This document shows positions 11,003-20,619 of a stretch of DNA of 33,390 nt, in pieces (position 1 is the stretch's first letter; each line of letters starts with the position of its first letter). The stretch is from Larix sibirica (lineage: Eukaryota > Streptophyta > Pinopsida > Pinales > Pinaceae), in the NCBI GenBank assembly GCA_004151065.3, contig NWUY0300016434.1:32838-66227 (forward strand), read 5' to 3'. The notes beneath the pieces are model-generated. The model worked only from the letters and a program-made list of their open reading frames with translations, ran no database searches and was not told where the DNA came from. The position numbers and the translations under genes were made by a program.

Positions 11003-12547
11003 TTAATTACGTAGGAAGCCTATTGAGGTTCCATGAGGCCCGTGGGTCAAAGCACGCAGCGGTTGTTCTGATACCAACTTCCCTATGCATGAGGGCAAAT
11101 TATTCAACTGTTCCTACATGAAAAAATTCACATGCACACAGACTCGAAATAGAGTCACACACATAAACATGGGATCAATATGTCCTTTGTCTATTATGCA
11201 CAATAATTCATATACATACAATTACAATTATGCCTCATTTGGGAATTTATCAAACACTTATCACATATAGGGGTTCAAAGACCCTCCAATCTCCTCACAC
11301 TCTCAATTCCTCTCTTCCTTGTTGGTCTAAGTCTCAGCTAGGAATTACATACAAAACAAATTCTACGCTTTGTTCTCTCATCCTACACTCGAATTTTTCC
11401 TATGTGCCTCAACTCAACCACCTTCTCCTTCCTTCTTCTTCTCAACTTTCCAAAGACTTTTCCCTCTCTTCTTATATCCATATACTTCCTCTTTCTCTCT
11501 TCTTTTCTCCCTCTGTGTGTGTGGATACTTCTTCTTTTCTCTTGTCACTCTCTTTGTGGAGAATTGTTTTGTCCTCCCTTGCTTCTCTATTCTCTTTGTC
11601 TCTCTGTCCTCCTTTCTATTTGGAGCCTCCCCCCTCTTCTTATCGAGTTTTCTTTCTACTTTCCATAATTTTCTTGATGTGCGCCAATACCTGGCTCATT
11701 TACTCTTTTCATTTCTCATTATTGTGCAATCATGGTGAGATACTTGGTATCCACCCAAACTTGCCTCAAAATCATGGGTAGCATCCTTCCATCGATCCTC
11801 AACATTTCCCCGTACATGCTTTCATAACTCCATCATTCAAATCTGTGCCTTTTAGATCCTTTGATTGTCACACCTTCTTGGTCTTAGTGCTTCCTTGGTG
11901 CACTCAAATCCCTTCCTATCAGCTACTTACTCTCGAGCCTCCATCCATGCCCTCTCTTGGTATTCGCAATACCCACGGTCTGATACATCATTGGATGTTT
12001 CTCCTCATCTCTCCATAACAAATTCACATGGAAATTCTGATTCCATTCTCTAATGCACTATTGGGTATCTCTCTATCAGATTCCTCTCCCAATGAGTCAC
12101 TTTCGATGTGACAACTCCAATGTCGCACTCCTAATATCTTTCTCCTAATGCCTCGAATTCTGATATGCTAGGTTCTGGTACATTGAAACTCTCCACTCCA
12201 TTGGTCTTCCACCTCGCACCTATCAATATATGCTCTGATGACTAGCATTCAATGAGGTATCTCCGATACATCGAATTTCATTGCCGCTTGATATTATGGT
12301 TCAAATCACGCTCGATAACCATCGAATGAATGTGATCGCTCCTAGCATAACAATCCTGATACTCCTTCAGGTTTGGTTCTCCATCGATCGGATGTATATA
12401 CCTGCCTTTGATATCTCAGTGAATGCCTAATATTTTTCCTCCAACACTTTTCTCGACCCTGACATGTGCCCAAACTAATATGGATAGCTGCATTTTGTGT
12501 CCAACACTTCCGATCCTTAGTCATAATCGCACTCAATATCCAAGGCT
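11003..12547 (-). repeat. 5' LTR-like direct repeat (~1.5 kb)
   Basis: Upper partner of 7712-9183. Homology to the lower copy runs from about 11035 to 12547. The stretch 11003-11034 is unique to this copy and joins it to the primer site. Clear TG...CA ends are not visible: the inner end reads CCTACGTAATTA on the minus strand and the outer end is near AGCCTTGGATATTGAG. Confidence 0.7.
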
Positions 12548-12677
12548 TTGTTGGAATATTCTCACCATCTTATTTTGGTATTTCATGCTTTGCATGCATC
12601 CATGCATTGGTAGTTGAGTCTCCTAGCACCTAGTCCTTACTTTGGGCCCCCCGGAGCTTGTTTCTAGCCATCATTAT
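12548..12677. other. Unassigned sequence before assembly gap
   Basis: It is neither part of the direct repeat nor recognisable as Copia coding sequence. It includes a gggccccccggagc G/C patch that is unusual for this AT-rich window. Confidence 0.4.
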
Positions 12678-13403
12678 NNNNNNNNNNNNNNNNNNNNNNN
12701 NNNNNNNNNNNNNNNNNNNNNNNNNNNNNNNNNNNNNNNNNNNNNNNNNNNNNNNNNNNNNNNNNNNNNNNNNNNNNNNNNNNNNNNNNNNNNNNNNNNN
12801 NNNNNNNNNNNNNNNNNNNNNNNNNNNNNNNNNNNNNNNNNNNNNNNNNNNNNNNNNNNNNNNNNNNNNNNNNNNNNNNNNNNNNNNNNNNNNNNNNNNN
12901 NNNNNNNNNNNNNNNNNNNNNNNNNNNNNNNNNNNNNNNNNNNNNNNNNNNNNNNNNNNNNNNNNNNNNNNNNNNNNNNNNNNNNNNNNNNNNNNNNNNN
13001 NNNNNNNNNNNNNNNNNNNNNNNNNNNNNNNNNNNNNNNNNNNNNNNNNNNNNNNNNNNNNNNNNNNNNNNNNNNNNNNNNNNNNNNNNNNNNNNNNNNN
13101 NNNNNNNNNNNNNNNNNNNNNNNNNNNNNNNNNNNNNNNNNNNNNNNNNNNNNNNNNNNNNNNNNNNNNNNNNNNNNNNNNNNNNNNNNNNNNNNNNNNN
13201 NNNNNNNNNNNNNNNNNNNNNNNNNNNNNNNNNNNNNNNNNNNNNNNNNNNNNNNNNNNNNNNNNNNNNNNNNNNNNNNNNNNNNNNNNNNNNNNNNNNN
13301 NNNNNNNNNNNNNNNNNNNNNNNNNNNNNNNNNNNNNNNNNNNNNNNNNNNNNNNNNNNNNNNNNNNNNNNNNNNNNNNNNNNNNNNNNNNNNNNNNNNN
13401 NNN
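12678..13403. other. Assembly gap (726 N)
   Basis: A run of 726 undetermined bases. Any open frame crossing it is meaningless. It separates the upper repeat of the nested element from the resumed Copia coding sequence. Confidence 1.
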
Positions 13404-13490
13404 AGTGTGAAATTGTGAGGTTTTTTCTAGCTCAGTGATCTATCCCTGTGGAATTTCACAGGCTTGGCTCTTTGGATGAATGATTTAACA

Positions 13491-13861
13491 TCACAAGTAG
13501 AGACTATCATAATTGATATCTCCATATCTAGCATGCCACAAAAGACTGGATGACAATGTACCTTTATCATGTTGACATAGGTGTGCAAAATTATGTGCCA
13601 TTGTAGATGTACGTTTCAACTTCAAAAATATCACATCTTCCCATCTTGTCATGATGACTTGGTTTTCAAAAAGATCTCCTTCTCTCAAATTTTCCATCAA
13701 ACATGTGAATGAAATGACCTTTGTTTCGAATGTGCATAAGAGACAATAAGTTTCTCTGCAACTCCATAAGATAGAGAACATTATGCAACATAAGGTTTGG
13801 GAATCCAGTCAATTTAAGCATGATGGTTACAATTCCTTTAGGCCGAGGATGGATTTATTTG
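13491..13861 (-). pseudogene. Copia protease end and GAG-pre-integrase domain
   Basis: From about 13860 the minus strand reads, across frameshifts, GNVDGIVYFANKS, PNLMLHNVLYLMELQRNLLS and HMFDGKFERR. It ends in SSSLLWHARYGDINYDSLYL at about 13491. LWHARxGHINYDSL is the HHCC zinc-binding start of Copia integrase; the second His of GHIN is Asp here. The CxxC half of the same domain lies at about 7650, so this marks the point where the coding sequence was split. Everything from 13404 to 13490 beyond this motif is unrecognised. Confidence 0.85.
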
Positions 13862-14106
13862 CAAAATATACTATACCATCTACATTGCCATTCAATTCTT
13901 CAAAGAAGTATTTTCTAAAATTAATGTGGTAGGTAGCACCAGTTTCAAGCAACCAAGTATCTCTCCAAGAAGAAAATGAAGCATTGAACAAAACTTCATT
14001 TACACCAATATTCCAATGTGCAACAATGAAATGAGCATATTCAGGAGCTTTACCTTTTTCTTCTTTCTACTCTTTTTTCTCTGTGATCTTCTGCCATGAA
14101 ATTATG
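13862..14106 (-). pseudogene. Copia aspartic protease region (decayed)
   Basis: The minus strand reads APEYAHFIVAHWNIGVNEV, then WLLETGATYHINFRKYFFEE. The active-site motif of Copia proteases is LDTGA(T/S); here GAA at 13936-13947 gives ETG, so the catalytic Asp is changed to Glu. The family enzyme cuts the Gag-Pol polyprotein. I cannot see the gag zinc knuckle expected just upstream. Confidence 0.8.
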
Positions 14107-14848
14107 TCAATATTTCCTCATGTACCTTCTTTCCACAACATACATAGTGAAGATCAAATCTCTCACCATGGTTTGAATTGTATTCTTTCCAAAATGTTTC
14201 TCTCGATCTGCAATTTTCTCCACCAGAGTGTCAAATTTGAAGGTCTTCAGTTGGCCACTAGCTTGAAGTGACTCAAGATAGTGGGAAAGTTTGAGGTATA
14301 GGACCTTGATAAAGGGTGTGAGAGTAATGTCTACCTTCACACCAAAGGCATCATTTTCATGAATAATGGCATTAAATTCTAATGATAAATCCATGGGGTC
14401 ATTATCCTTCAACTATAGGATGAAGAGATTCAACAAGAACTTAATGAGCTCCAATTTTTTAGGGTGAGACATACAAATCCTTCAATTTCTTCAAAGCACC
14501 ATACGAATATGTAATAGACATAGTATGACAACTCAGCTCTTCACTTACTCTAGCAACAATTAGTGCATAGGGTTTCATATCTTTGTTCATCTATATTGCA
14601 AGCTCTTTGCCTATTGTAGGCTCTGTAGGTTCAACACCATTCTCTCCTTCACAAATGTTGTCCCACAGATCATTAACAACTAAAGTGTTCTTGATCTTAC
14701 GCGACCATTCTACATAGTTCACTCTTCCATTGAGCACCACACTGACAATAGAGACAAGAGAACACATATTTATAGACAAAATCACTTCAAGCAACTCATC
14801 TTCAAGAAGAAGATACAAAGATGGTAATGCTATCTTCAATCTATGCAA
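14107..14848 (-). pseudogene. Copia gag (decayed)
   Basis: Two long minus-strand frames and the stretch between them form one ancestral gag. 14848-14591 contains VVLNGRVNYVEWSRKI, NTLVVNDLWDNICEG and EPTEPT, typical of the Copia gag N-terminus. The stretch 14590-14413 reads NKDMKPYALIVARVSEELSC and YGALKKLKDLY with stops. 14412-14107 reads LKDNDPMDLSLEFNAI, HYLESLQASGQLKTF and DTLVEKIADREKHFGK. Gag would form the cytoplasmic particle that packages element RNA. Likely original start is near MCSLVSIVSVV at about 14765. Several stops make it non-functional. Confidence 0.87.
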
Positions 14849-14937
14849 TACAATTTTTTGCAGTACAAATTACAGTCTACAAGCTATAAACTATTTAAAT
14901 TTGAGACAAGCTATAAGCTCCAATTCGGATTCCTTTT

Positions 14938-14952
14938 GCGTTATGATGCCAA
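14938..14952 (-). promoter_or_regulatory. Possible diverged primer binding site upstream of gag
   Basis: Minus-strand TTGGCATCATAACGC lies about 170 bp before the probable gag start, where a primer site is expected. It resembles a decayed TTGGTATCAGAGC. The sequence on its LTR side does not match the 221-bp LTR. Confidence 0.35.
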
Positions 14953-14960
14953 TAGCACTA

Positions 14961-15602
14961 CCATGATGCTTTTCACACTAGCATAATTCTTTTAACTCAG
15001 AAGTTGATTTATATTCTACCAATAGCACTAGCACTGAGAGTAATAGCACGCTACCATAATAACACTATACCAATGAACGACACAATAACATAACATCATG
15101 CTTGTCCATACACTACTCTAAATATGTAAAAATCAAACTGGCATGATATCAGAATTGCACATATGCACCCACACACTATTCTATAGATGTCACATGGTAA
15201 TACCTAAATGCCAATGTAATACCATTACCAGGTCGATATCAAGTTGATACACTAAGGTAATATGTAGATAAAAATAACGCTAGCATGTATGAATGATAGA
15301 TACAAAATGCATAGGTGAATACCATATCAGAAGTGTATTAGGGTTTTAATTGTAGTGTACCCAACCCCAAATCACACCACTGAGGTCAGATACACTAGGA
15401 TCCTAACAGGGAAAGGGCTGATTCAAGGTAATGCACAACAGAATAAGGTTCACTAAGTCTAGGCCAGCATGCCAATAAGCCGATATAATAAAGCAATCAG
15501 CCTTTTCAAAAGTTTAGCTACACTTCCAATGCAAATCTTTTCCCCAACGCACATGCGATGCAAGGTAGTTGTAGCATGAATGCAACCAGATCTAAGTAAC
15601 AA
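14961..15602. other. Gene-free stretch
   Basis: No coding similarity. The motif (t)accaatagcacta recurs near 14949 and 15019. It may include an unrecognised 5' LTR of the Copia element, but I find no partner for it. Confidence 0.4.
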
Positions 15603-15637
15603 TTTCACATGCAATTAAATATCAACATCATATCTAT

Positions 15638-15638
15638 N
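15638..15638. other. Single-N contig join
   Basis: The 35 bp before it (15603-15637) equal the first 35 bp of copy 2 (21534-21568). Copy 2 reads straight through this point without any extra base. Confidence 0.85.
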
Positions 15639-15805
15639 TGCAGCCATAAAATCAATAAGTAAAATCAGATTTACATATGCTAACAATATTTTTTTAGGAC
15701 ACTAAAAAAAATAATCTTTACGACACTAAATAGATCATATTTAAGGGACCAAACTGCAGCCAATTTTAACATATGCAATATCATATCCGGAGCTTCCAAC
15801 TATAG

Positions 15806-15913
15806 CCACATGAGCAACCTGAAAACCAGATCTACTGGCTGCCACAAAACATAAGCAAAATAGCATCTACGAGCTGCAATAACACATAAACCAAATCTGA
15901 TCTACGAACTGCC
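15806..15913. repeat. Three degenerate ~35-bp tandem units
   Basis: Units ending ctggctgcca, cgagctgca and cgaactgcca follow one another at 35-36 bp, each with an ACATAA(g/a)cnAAAT-like or AGATCTAC-like core. The same unit recurs in copy 2 at 21736-21843. Minus-strand frames here (15867-16106) are spurious. Confidence 0.6.
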
Positions 15914-16559
15914 ATTTTAACACTACTAAATCAACCATATAACACAAGAACATATTCAGATATGCATCATAACATAACATAGATAAAATAAACCTCCATG
16001 GGTACACATGCATCCATAAAACAATAACTAAATGCATAATAAAATATTTATCTCTGAGAAGAGCAACTAGCTTCAATAGGACAACGTTCCACCTAGCCTT
16101 AGACATGATATGCTCATCAATATCTCAGCATGTCAGTCACCCCGTAGTTGAGGCATTGGATCCACATGCTAGGTTACTCTCGAAATAAGATCTCAACAAG
16201 AGGAAACTCAAGCCACAACCCAAGAAACACAATGCATTCCCTCACCACTTACTTTCTCTGCATCAACACTACTCGGTGTAATGGGTCCCCTTCACCAAAC
16301 TAGTCCCTTAGGACATCACCATCCACCTTCAGTATTCACGTGACCAAATCAGAGACAAATAATGGTTCTCGAGGTACTTCTATGTTCAATAGGAATTCTA
16401 ACTGGTCTCCACACTGGTATATATTAGTATTCAATCACCGTTAGAGAGTCTACAATATTACTACAATAAAAAGGATTGAGCAGCTATGTGCAAGAGAGGA
16501 ATTCAAATCCATCCATAGGTATTCGAATGCATGAGAGAGAAAATACCAAAATCCAATAC
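15914..16559. other. Gene-free stretch
   Basis: No coding similarity or repeat seen. It may be the body of a long LTR whose possible edge is at 17542. Confidence 0.35.
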
Positions 16560-17175
16560 TCATGACTAGAGACCAATTCAAATCCCTTTAAACCATTTTG
16601 AATTGCCTCCAAGAGACTGACTGATGTTCACTAAGAAGTGACTCCAATTCACTAAGAGCTTCTCTAGTTCATTGGATGACCATTCGAGTTCTCATGAGAG
16701 CAACTTGAGTCCACATATACCGAATCAAATTCACTGGAAAAAATACTCAAATTCACCCATACATTACTCTAACTGACTAATACAACTCGAATTGACCCAA
16801 AATTACTCTAATTAACTGAGAATAACTTGAATTGACCCAAAATTACTCTAATTAACTAAGAATAACTTGAATTGACCCAAAATCACTCTAATTAATTGAG
16901 AATAACTTGAATTGACTCAAAATTACTCTAATTAACTGATAATATCTCGAATTAACCATAAATCACTCTAATTAACCGAGAATAACTTGAATTGACCCAA
17001 AATTACTCTAATTAACCGAGAATAACTCGAATTAACCCAAAATCACTCTAAGTAACTGATAATAACTTGAATTAACCCAAAATTACTCTAATTAACTGAG
17101 AATAACTCCAATTGACCTAAAATTACTCTAACTAACTGGAGACAACTCGAATTCACCTAGATCTCAAATTAACTG
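16560..17175. repeat. Hierarchical 20-bp/40-bp AATT-centred tandem array, copy 1
   Basis: From about 16750 to 17160 a 40-bp unit, made of attactctaattaactgaga and ataacttgaattgacccaaa, repeats about ten times. The two 20-bp halves resemble each other, each centred on AATT, so the 40-mer is itself a dimer. To the left (16560-16750), more diverged 20-21 bp monomers of the form nnActcnAATTCACTnnnn continue without the dimer order. To the right a few diverged units trail off. The order suggests a 20-bp ancestor followed by amplification of a dimer. Confidence 0.9.
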
Positions 17176-17541
17176 GAAGGGTGACTTGAAATCACTGGTA
17201 GGTCAACTTGAATTAGTTTGGGAGTTGCAAAAATCAAGTGCATCGCTAAAAATAACATCAAATAAGTTTAATAGAGTCTCCATAGTCAAAATAATAAAAA
17301 GTAGGAATCAAAGAGTAATGTTAGGGAGAGCAACAACTCCTAGCCCCCAACCCCCTCACATGTGGAATCCATGACCCCCCAATCACGTTAGTTGTCCATG
17401 TTGAGCTAAATATTTAATTAAAAGTAAATAATAATAAAATAATAATAATAATGCTCAATTATTAATGTCTAAGAACCTAGTGCCACAATAATAACAAATA
17501 ACATCATCACATATGTCTGGGTCTTACCATCGGGGCATTAC
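17176..17541. other. Gene-free stretch with (ATA)n/(AAT)n patch
   Basis: Contains an aataataaaataataataataat microsatellite near 17427-17452 and a C-rich patch near 17341-17380. No gene. Confidence 0.5.
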
Positions 17542-17542
17542 A
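17532..17542 (-). repeat. Possible Gypsy-type LTR edge, copy 1
   Basis: Minus-strand TGTAATGCCCC followed by GATGGTAAGACCC resembles the 5' edge (TGTAATnCCCCG) common in plant Ty3/Gypsy LTRs. If it is an edge, the LTR would extend to lower coordinates and include the AATT array. I found neither its other end nor a target-site duplication. Confidence 0.4.
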
Positions 17543-17976
17543 CAATGTAGGTGAATACCAGTGGCTCGCAATACATAAAGGTGGATAACCAATCTATACT
17601 CAGATAGAAAACAATGAAGGCGATAACATGTGTAGGTGTGACTTGTCAATGTACTAGAACATGAAGGGCAATACCATGACAAGATTACCACCATAAGTGA
17701 GAACATGACCATGACCACAATGAGAGCGGTACCACTAGCACATTGAGGTGACCATAATATGCAGGGGTAATTCATATTTCTAGAGGTATCACACATCAGA
17801 TTAGGCAACTCATAGATCTCAGATAGGTTAAACACAACATAGAAGGAGATATTAACATAAGAGCATGTCTTTGGCAGACTACCCAGTTATGCAAGAGATG
17901 CTACTAGAAGGATCTACGAAGAATTTGTAGTAGGTACATAGTCTTAGGAGAAATTCATGGAGTTATGACAAAAATA
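17543..17976. other. Gene-free stretch between primer site and LTR edge
   Basis: On the minus strand this directly follows a Copia primer site but shows no gag similarity. The 103-codon frame at 17524-17835 has no recognised domain and is probably chance. Confidence 0.4.
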
Positions 17977-17990
17977 GGTCTCAGATACCA
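17977..17990 (-). promoter_or_regulatory. Primer binding site, tRNA-iMet type, copy 1
   Basis: Minus-strand TGGTATCTGAGACC lies one base beyond the LTR end at 17992. It is close to the iMet primer site TGGTATCAGAGC, so this LTR was a 5' LTR rather than a solo remnant. Confidence 0.7.
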
Positions 17991-17991
17991 T

Positions 17992-18213
17992 TGACAAGCT
18001 TGGGATAACTCCAATGCTCGGGATACTTTGTATTGAGCATGAACTTTGTATAAATACACGAGGGTCTAACCTTTGGTTTCATCTTTCAAGAGGTCAATTC
18101 TTGCTCTCCCACATCTCTTCATATTTCCTAATAATAAATGAAATAATCTAAGTAATTGCACATAATCTGATATGTACAATGTACCATAATCCCTAAGGGT
18201 TAGGTATCTAACA
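17992..18213 (-). repeat. Copia 5' LTR (222 bp), copy 1
   Basis: Minus strand begins TGTTAGATACCTAACC and ends AAGCTTGTCA. It aligns end to end with the 221-bp LTR at 4769-4989, sharing the TGTTAGATACC start, GACCTCTTG, GTATTTATACA and GGAGTTATCC blocks at roughly 70% identity. The flanking pentamers (atttt here, atata there) differ, so the two LTRs are probably from different insertions of one family. Confidence 0.8.
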
Positions 18214-18235
18214 ATTTTTGACAATGTGTTTAACA

Positions 18236-18484
18236 TCTTCCCAACCTTAGATAGGGTTACATTACAAAACACATGAGAAAGATACACACAATAACACAAT
18301 ATAATATTATGAATAATGGGTGCAATTATTACAAAAAAGTTCACCTCCATGTATATGGTTACTGATGGAGCAAATCATTTCCACTTATGAACTTGGAATA
18401 CAATTTTTTAACAGAAACAGTATAAAAGCATAACTAAGTCATAAAGTGACTTTTATCACATCATCTAAAACTTATATCGTAACA
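18236..18484 (-). repeat. 3' LTR of gag-only Copia, copy 1
   Basis: Starts TGTTACGATATAAG on the minus strand, directly after a purine run (AAGAGGGGG, 18485-18493). The inner end is set only by alignment with the 5' LTR, through the shared TATCTAAGGTT block, and is uncertain by about 15 bp. Confidence 0.75.
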
Positions 18485-18496
18485 CCCCCTCTTAAG
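18485..18496 (-). promoter_or_regulatory. Polypurine tract of gag-only Copia
   Basis: Minus-strand TTAAGAGGGGG adjoins the 3' LTR start. An internal duplicate, TTAAGAGGGTTG, lies at 19053-19063. Confidence 0.75.
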
Positions 18497-19596
18497 GTTT
18501 ACAATATTGAAACGGAAACTAACTAAAAGCAAACACACATTGATTGGAAACAAAATATCATAAGTAACCAGAATCAAACATTGTTTAGAAGTTTCTTCTT
18601 TGAAAACAGTTCTTGGACCAAGTGGAGCTCAATCAAGCTACCTCATAACTCCCATAAAGGTGTAGCTCCCAAGTTGAACTCTTGAGATCCTAGATCCCAC
18701 CTCCCTGAACTCCCAAATTGTGAATTTCCCAAATTAAATTACTAGACAACAATCAACATACATGTCTCATAACCTTATTATTGGACAACAATCCTCATGT
18801 ATGTCTCAAAACTCTAATGAGGGATAGATCCTAATATCCACAAACTCTCGAACTATCTGGGCAACCATCCATGTTGAAATCTACTTACACTAAATCCCTT
18901 CCTATATTCAAAGGGAAGGCTTTTTAAAATGCATAAATGTATTTTCTTCAAGAAGGTCATCACCACTATCAACATCTAGTTAATATTCAACAATGGTTTC
19001 ATTAAATACATGTGGTTTGTCTTTAGATACATGTAAGCCTTATATCCTAACAACCCTCTTAAGGAGTATAGTACCGAAACCCAAACTAATTGAAAGCAAA
19101 GAAGTATTGATTAAAGAAATATATCAAAAGTAAAAAAAACCAAACATTCTTCATAAGCTTGTTCTTTGAAAACGCTGCTTGGACCAAGTATAACTCCATC
19201 AAGATGCACTGTAACCCTTGCAACGATGTAACTCCCAAGTTGAATTCTTAAGTTCATGTATTCCACCTCATCGAACTTCCAAATTACGAACCTCTCGAAT
19301 GAAATTACTAGACAACAATCCACATGCATGTCTCATAACTTCATTTTTTAATAGAAAACCACATGCATGTATCAAAATCCTAATGAGGGATAATTCCCAA
19401 GATCCACAAAATTTCAAATTATCTAGGAAACTATCCATGATAATATTTGCCTACATTAGATCCCTTCCTATCTTCAAAATGTGGGCTTCTTAAAATGCAT
19501 AAAACACCATTTTTTAAGTAAGGTCATCACCACTGTAAGCATCTAGTGTACCTTCAACAATGGTTGTATTAGCTACATGTGGTTTGTCTTTAACTT
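18485..19596 (-). repeat. Tandem duplication of the 3' end of the gag-only Copia (568-bp period)
   Basis: 18460-19027 and 19028-19596 are diverged direct copies. Shared markers include catcaccact (18958 and 19527), acatgtggtttgtcttta (19008 and 19577) and the purine run against TGTTA (18484 and 19052). In minus-strand order the upstream copy runs from the gag tail through a polypurine tract into the first ~24 bp of an LTR (TGTTAGGATATAAGG). It then jumps back into gag at KDKPHV. Such an LTR-start-to-gag fusion is what template switching in reverse transcription could leave. Confidence 0.85.
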
Positions 19597-20032
19597 TTCC
19601 CATGAGAACATCATTATCTTGAAATCTACAGTTCCAAGTTGCGTGGCTCATTTTCTTGTAATAATAACATTCCATCTCCCCCTTGTCTTTAGCCAATTTG
19701 CTATGATTGTATCTTAAATACAATGCAATCTCGGGTTGAGGATCATCTTGTATGTCAATTGACATGGTCCTATTTTATTCATCTAAAGCAAAAACAATCA
19801 TGTGTTTTAGAATTTGTGAAGACATTTGATTGAGACTAAAAAGAACATTGTTGTATTTAGAAGGTAGATTGTTTAACAAGATGGATTTGGCAACCTCTTC
19901 CATAATTATAGGTTTGAATTTTGCTAGTTGTATGATGAGAGATCTCAAATTGCTCACGTGGTTAGACATAATGACTTCAAAAAACATCTTAAAAATAAAT
20001 AATTGTGGCTTTAAAGAAAATTTTACATACAC
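19514..20032 (-). pseudogene. Copia gag of gag-only element, copy 1 (one nonsense codon, damaged zinc knuckle)
   Basis: 20032-19775 reads MSNHVSNLRSLIIQLAKFK, AKSILLNNLPSKYNNVLFSL and MSSQILKHMIV, the UBN2-type gag core. One TAA after FALDE separates it from 19765-19514, which is in the same frame. That part contains MSIDIQDDPQPE and the zinc-knuckle remnant C-YY-Y-KKMS-H-ATWN-C. This has CCHC spacing with the second Cys replaced by Tyr, at residues 33, 36, 41 and 46 of the second frame. The protein ends DAYSGDDLT. Upstream of 20032 more diverged gag continues (VLHLKS-like) to about 20110. The family role is RNA packaging into particles; the Tyr change and stop suggest this copy is dead. Confidence 0.85.
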
Positions 20033-20619
20033 AACTTTTGTTCTAAACAGTGAATATCAATTTCGTTCATCACTTGCATCTGAATTTTTACTTTTTAGGT
20101 GCAACACTTGAAACTAGAGAATTTGTCTTATGGAATTTCCTTGCTTAACATCTTAATAAGATAAATAAAAAGGACAAACTACTATTTTTCTTTATTTGAA
20201 AACTCTACTGTGTAACATAATTTTTGTTGAAATATAAATGTTTGGACATAAATTAACTTCTATAAACCCCATTGTTTAGATATACCCCCTTTGAAATTGA
20301 AAAAATATTATCCTTGATTTGTTGCATGTATCCATGTTGTAAGAATAAATGCTAAGAACGAATTCTAACATAATTAATAGTGATGATGAATCAAAGAGAT
20401 AAACCTCCTTTGGTGTTTGATGGTTGTTGTCTTAACCGTTTGACTCTTTCCCTTCATGGCTCCATGAACATGAAAGTTGGGTTAATGATTCAACTCCTTC
20501 GATACTGCATCACAATTACTTAATGGATTTTTCTAATAATCTAGTATTTCTATCAAGCCTAAAATTTTCAAGAAAAAAATAGATCTCTAATCTACATGAC
20601 TAGTGCTAGGCTTGCTCCC

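Larger units (their letters stand above)
7712..12547 (-). mobile_element. Non-autonomous LTR retrotransposon (LARD/TR-GAG-like), nested
   Basis: Two long direct repeats (about 7712-9183 and 11035-12547) flank a ~1.8-kb interior. Anchors align at offset 3323-3324 at one end and 3365-3368 at the other, so the copies differ by a net ~42-bp indel and by many substitutions. On the minus strand a primer-site-like TGGTATCAGAGT (10991-11002) lies just inside the upper repeat, which sets the orientation. The interior carries an acidic/lysine-rich ORF but no recognisable protease, integrase or RT, so movement would have needed enzymes in trans. It lies inside the Copia integrase region. I could not identify target-site duplications, and the upper edge is uncertain because 130 bp of unassigned sequence and a gap follow. 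Confidence 0.7.
4769..14957 (-). mobile_element. Decayed Ty1/copia LTR retrotransposon (interrupted)
   Basis: On the minus strand the domains run in Copia order: gag (14848-14107), protease (~13945), GAG-pre-integrase (13781-13491), integrase (7705-6810), linker, RT (6511-5471), RNase H (5470-5031), polypurine tract (4998-4990) and 3' LTR (4989-4769). Integrase before RT is diagnostic of Copia rather than Gypsy. Many stops, frameshifts and catalytic-site changes show an old, inactive copy. It is split between the GAG-pre-integrase and integrase parts by a second element and an assembly gap. No LTR matching the 3' LTR is found next to gag, so the 5' LTR is missing or the gag half comes from a related element. 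Confidence 0.85.

Noticed and set aside
11230-11781. 183-codon plus-strand frame
   Set aside because: Antisense to the pol-less element and within the same pyrimidine-rich repeat; not conserved as a protein between the two repeat copies.
12642-13418. Long open frames (258 and 250 codons)
   Set aside because: They run through 726 undetermined bases and have no real coding content.
15867-16106. Membrane-protein-like frame on the minus strand (and its duplicate at 21797-22036)
   Set aside because: Hydrophobic by AT-rich composition, overlaps degenerate tandem units and has no family match that I recognise.
16750-17160. CRISPR array
   Set aside because: The 40-bp units are contiguous with no unique spacers, the setting is a plant-like genome with retrotransposons, and no cas genes are present.
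17524-17835. 103-codon frame after the primer site, considered as a gag
   Set aside because: No Copia or Gypsy gag motif; it runs over the possible LTR edge at 17542.
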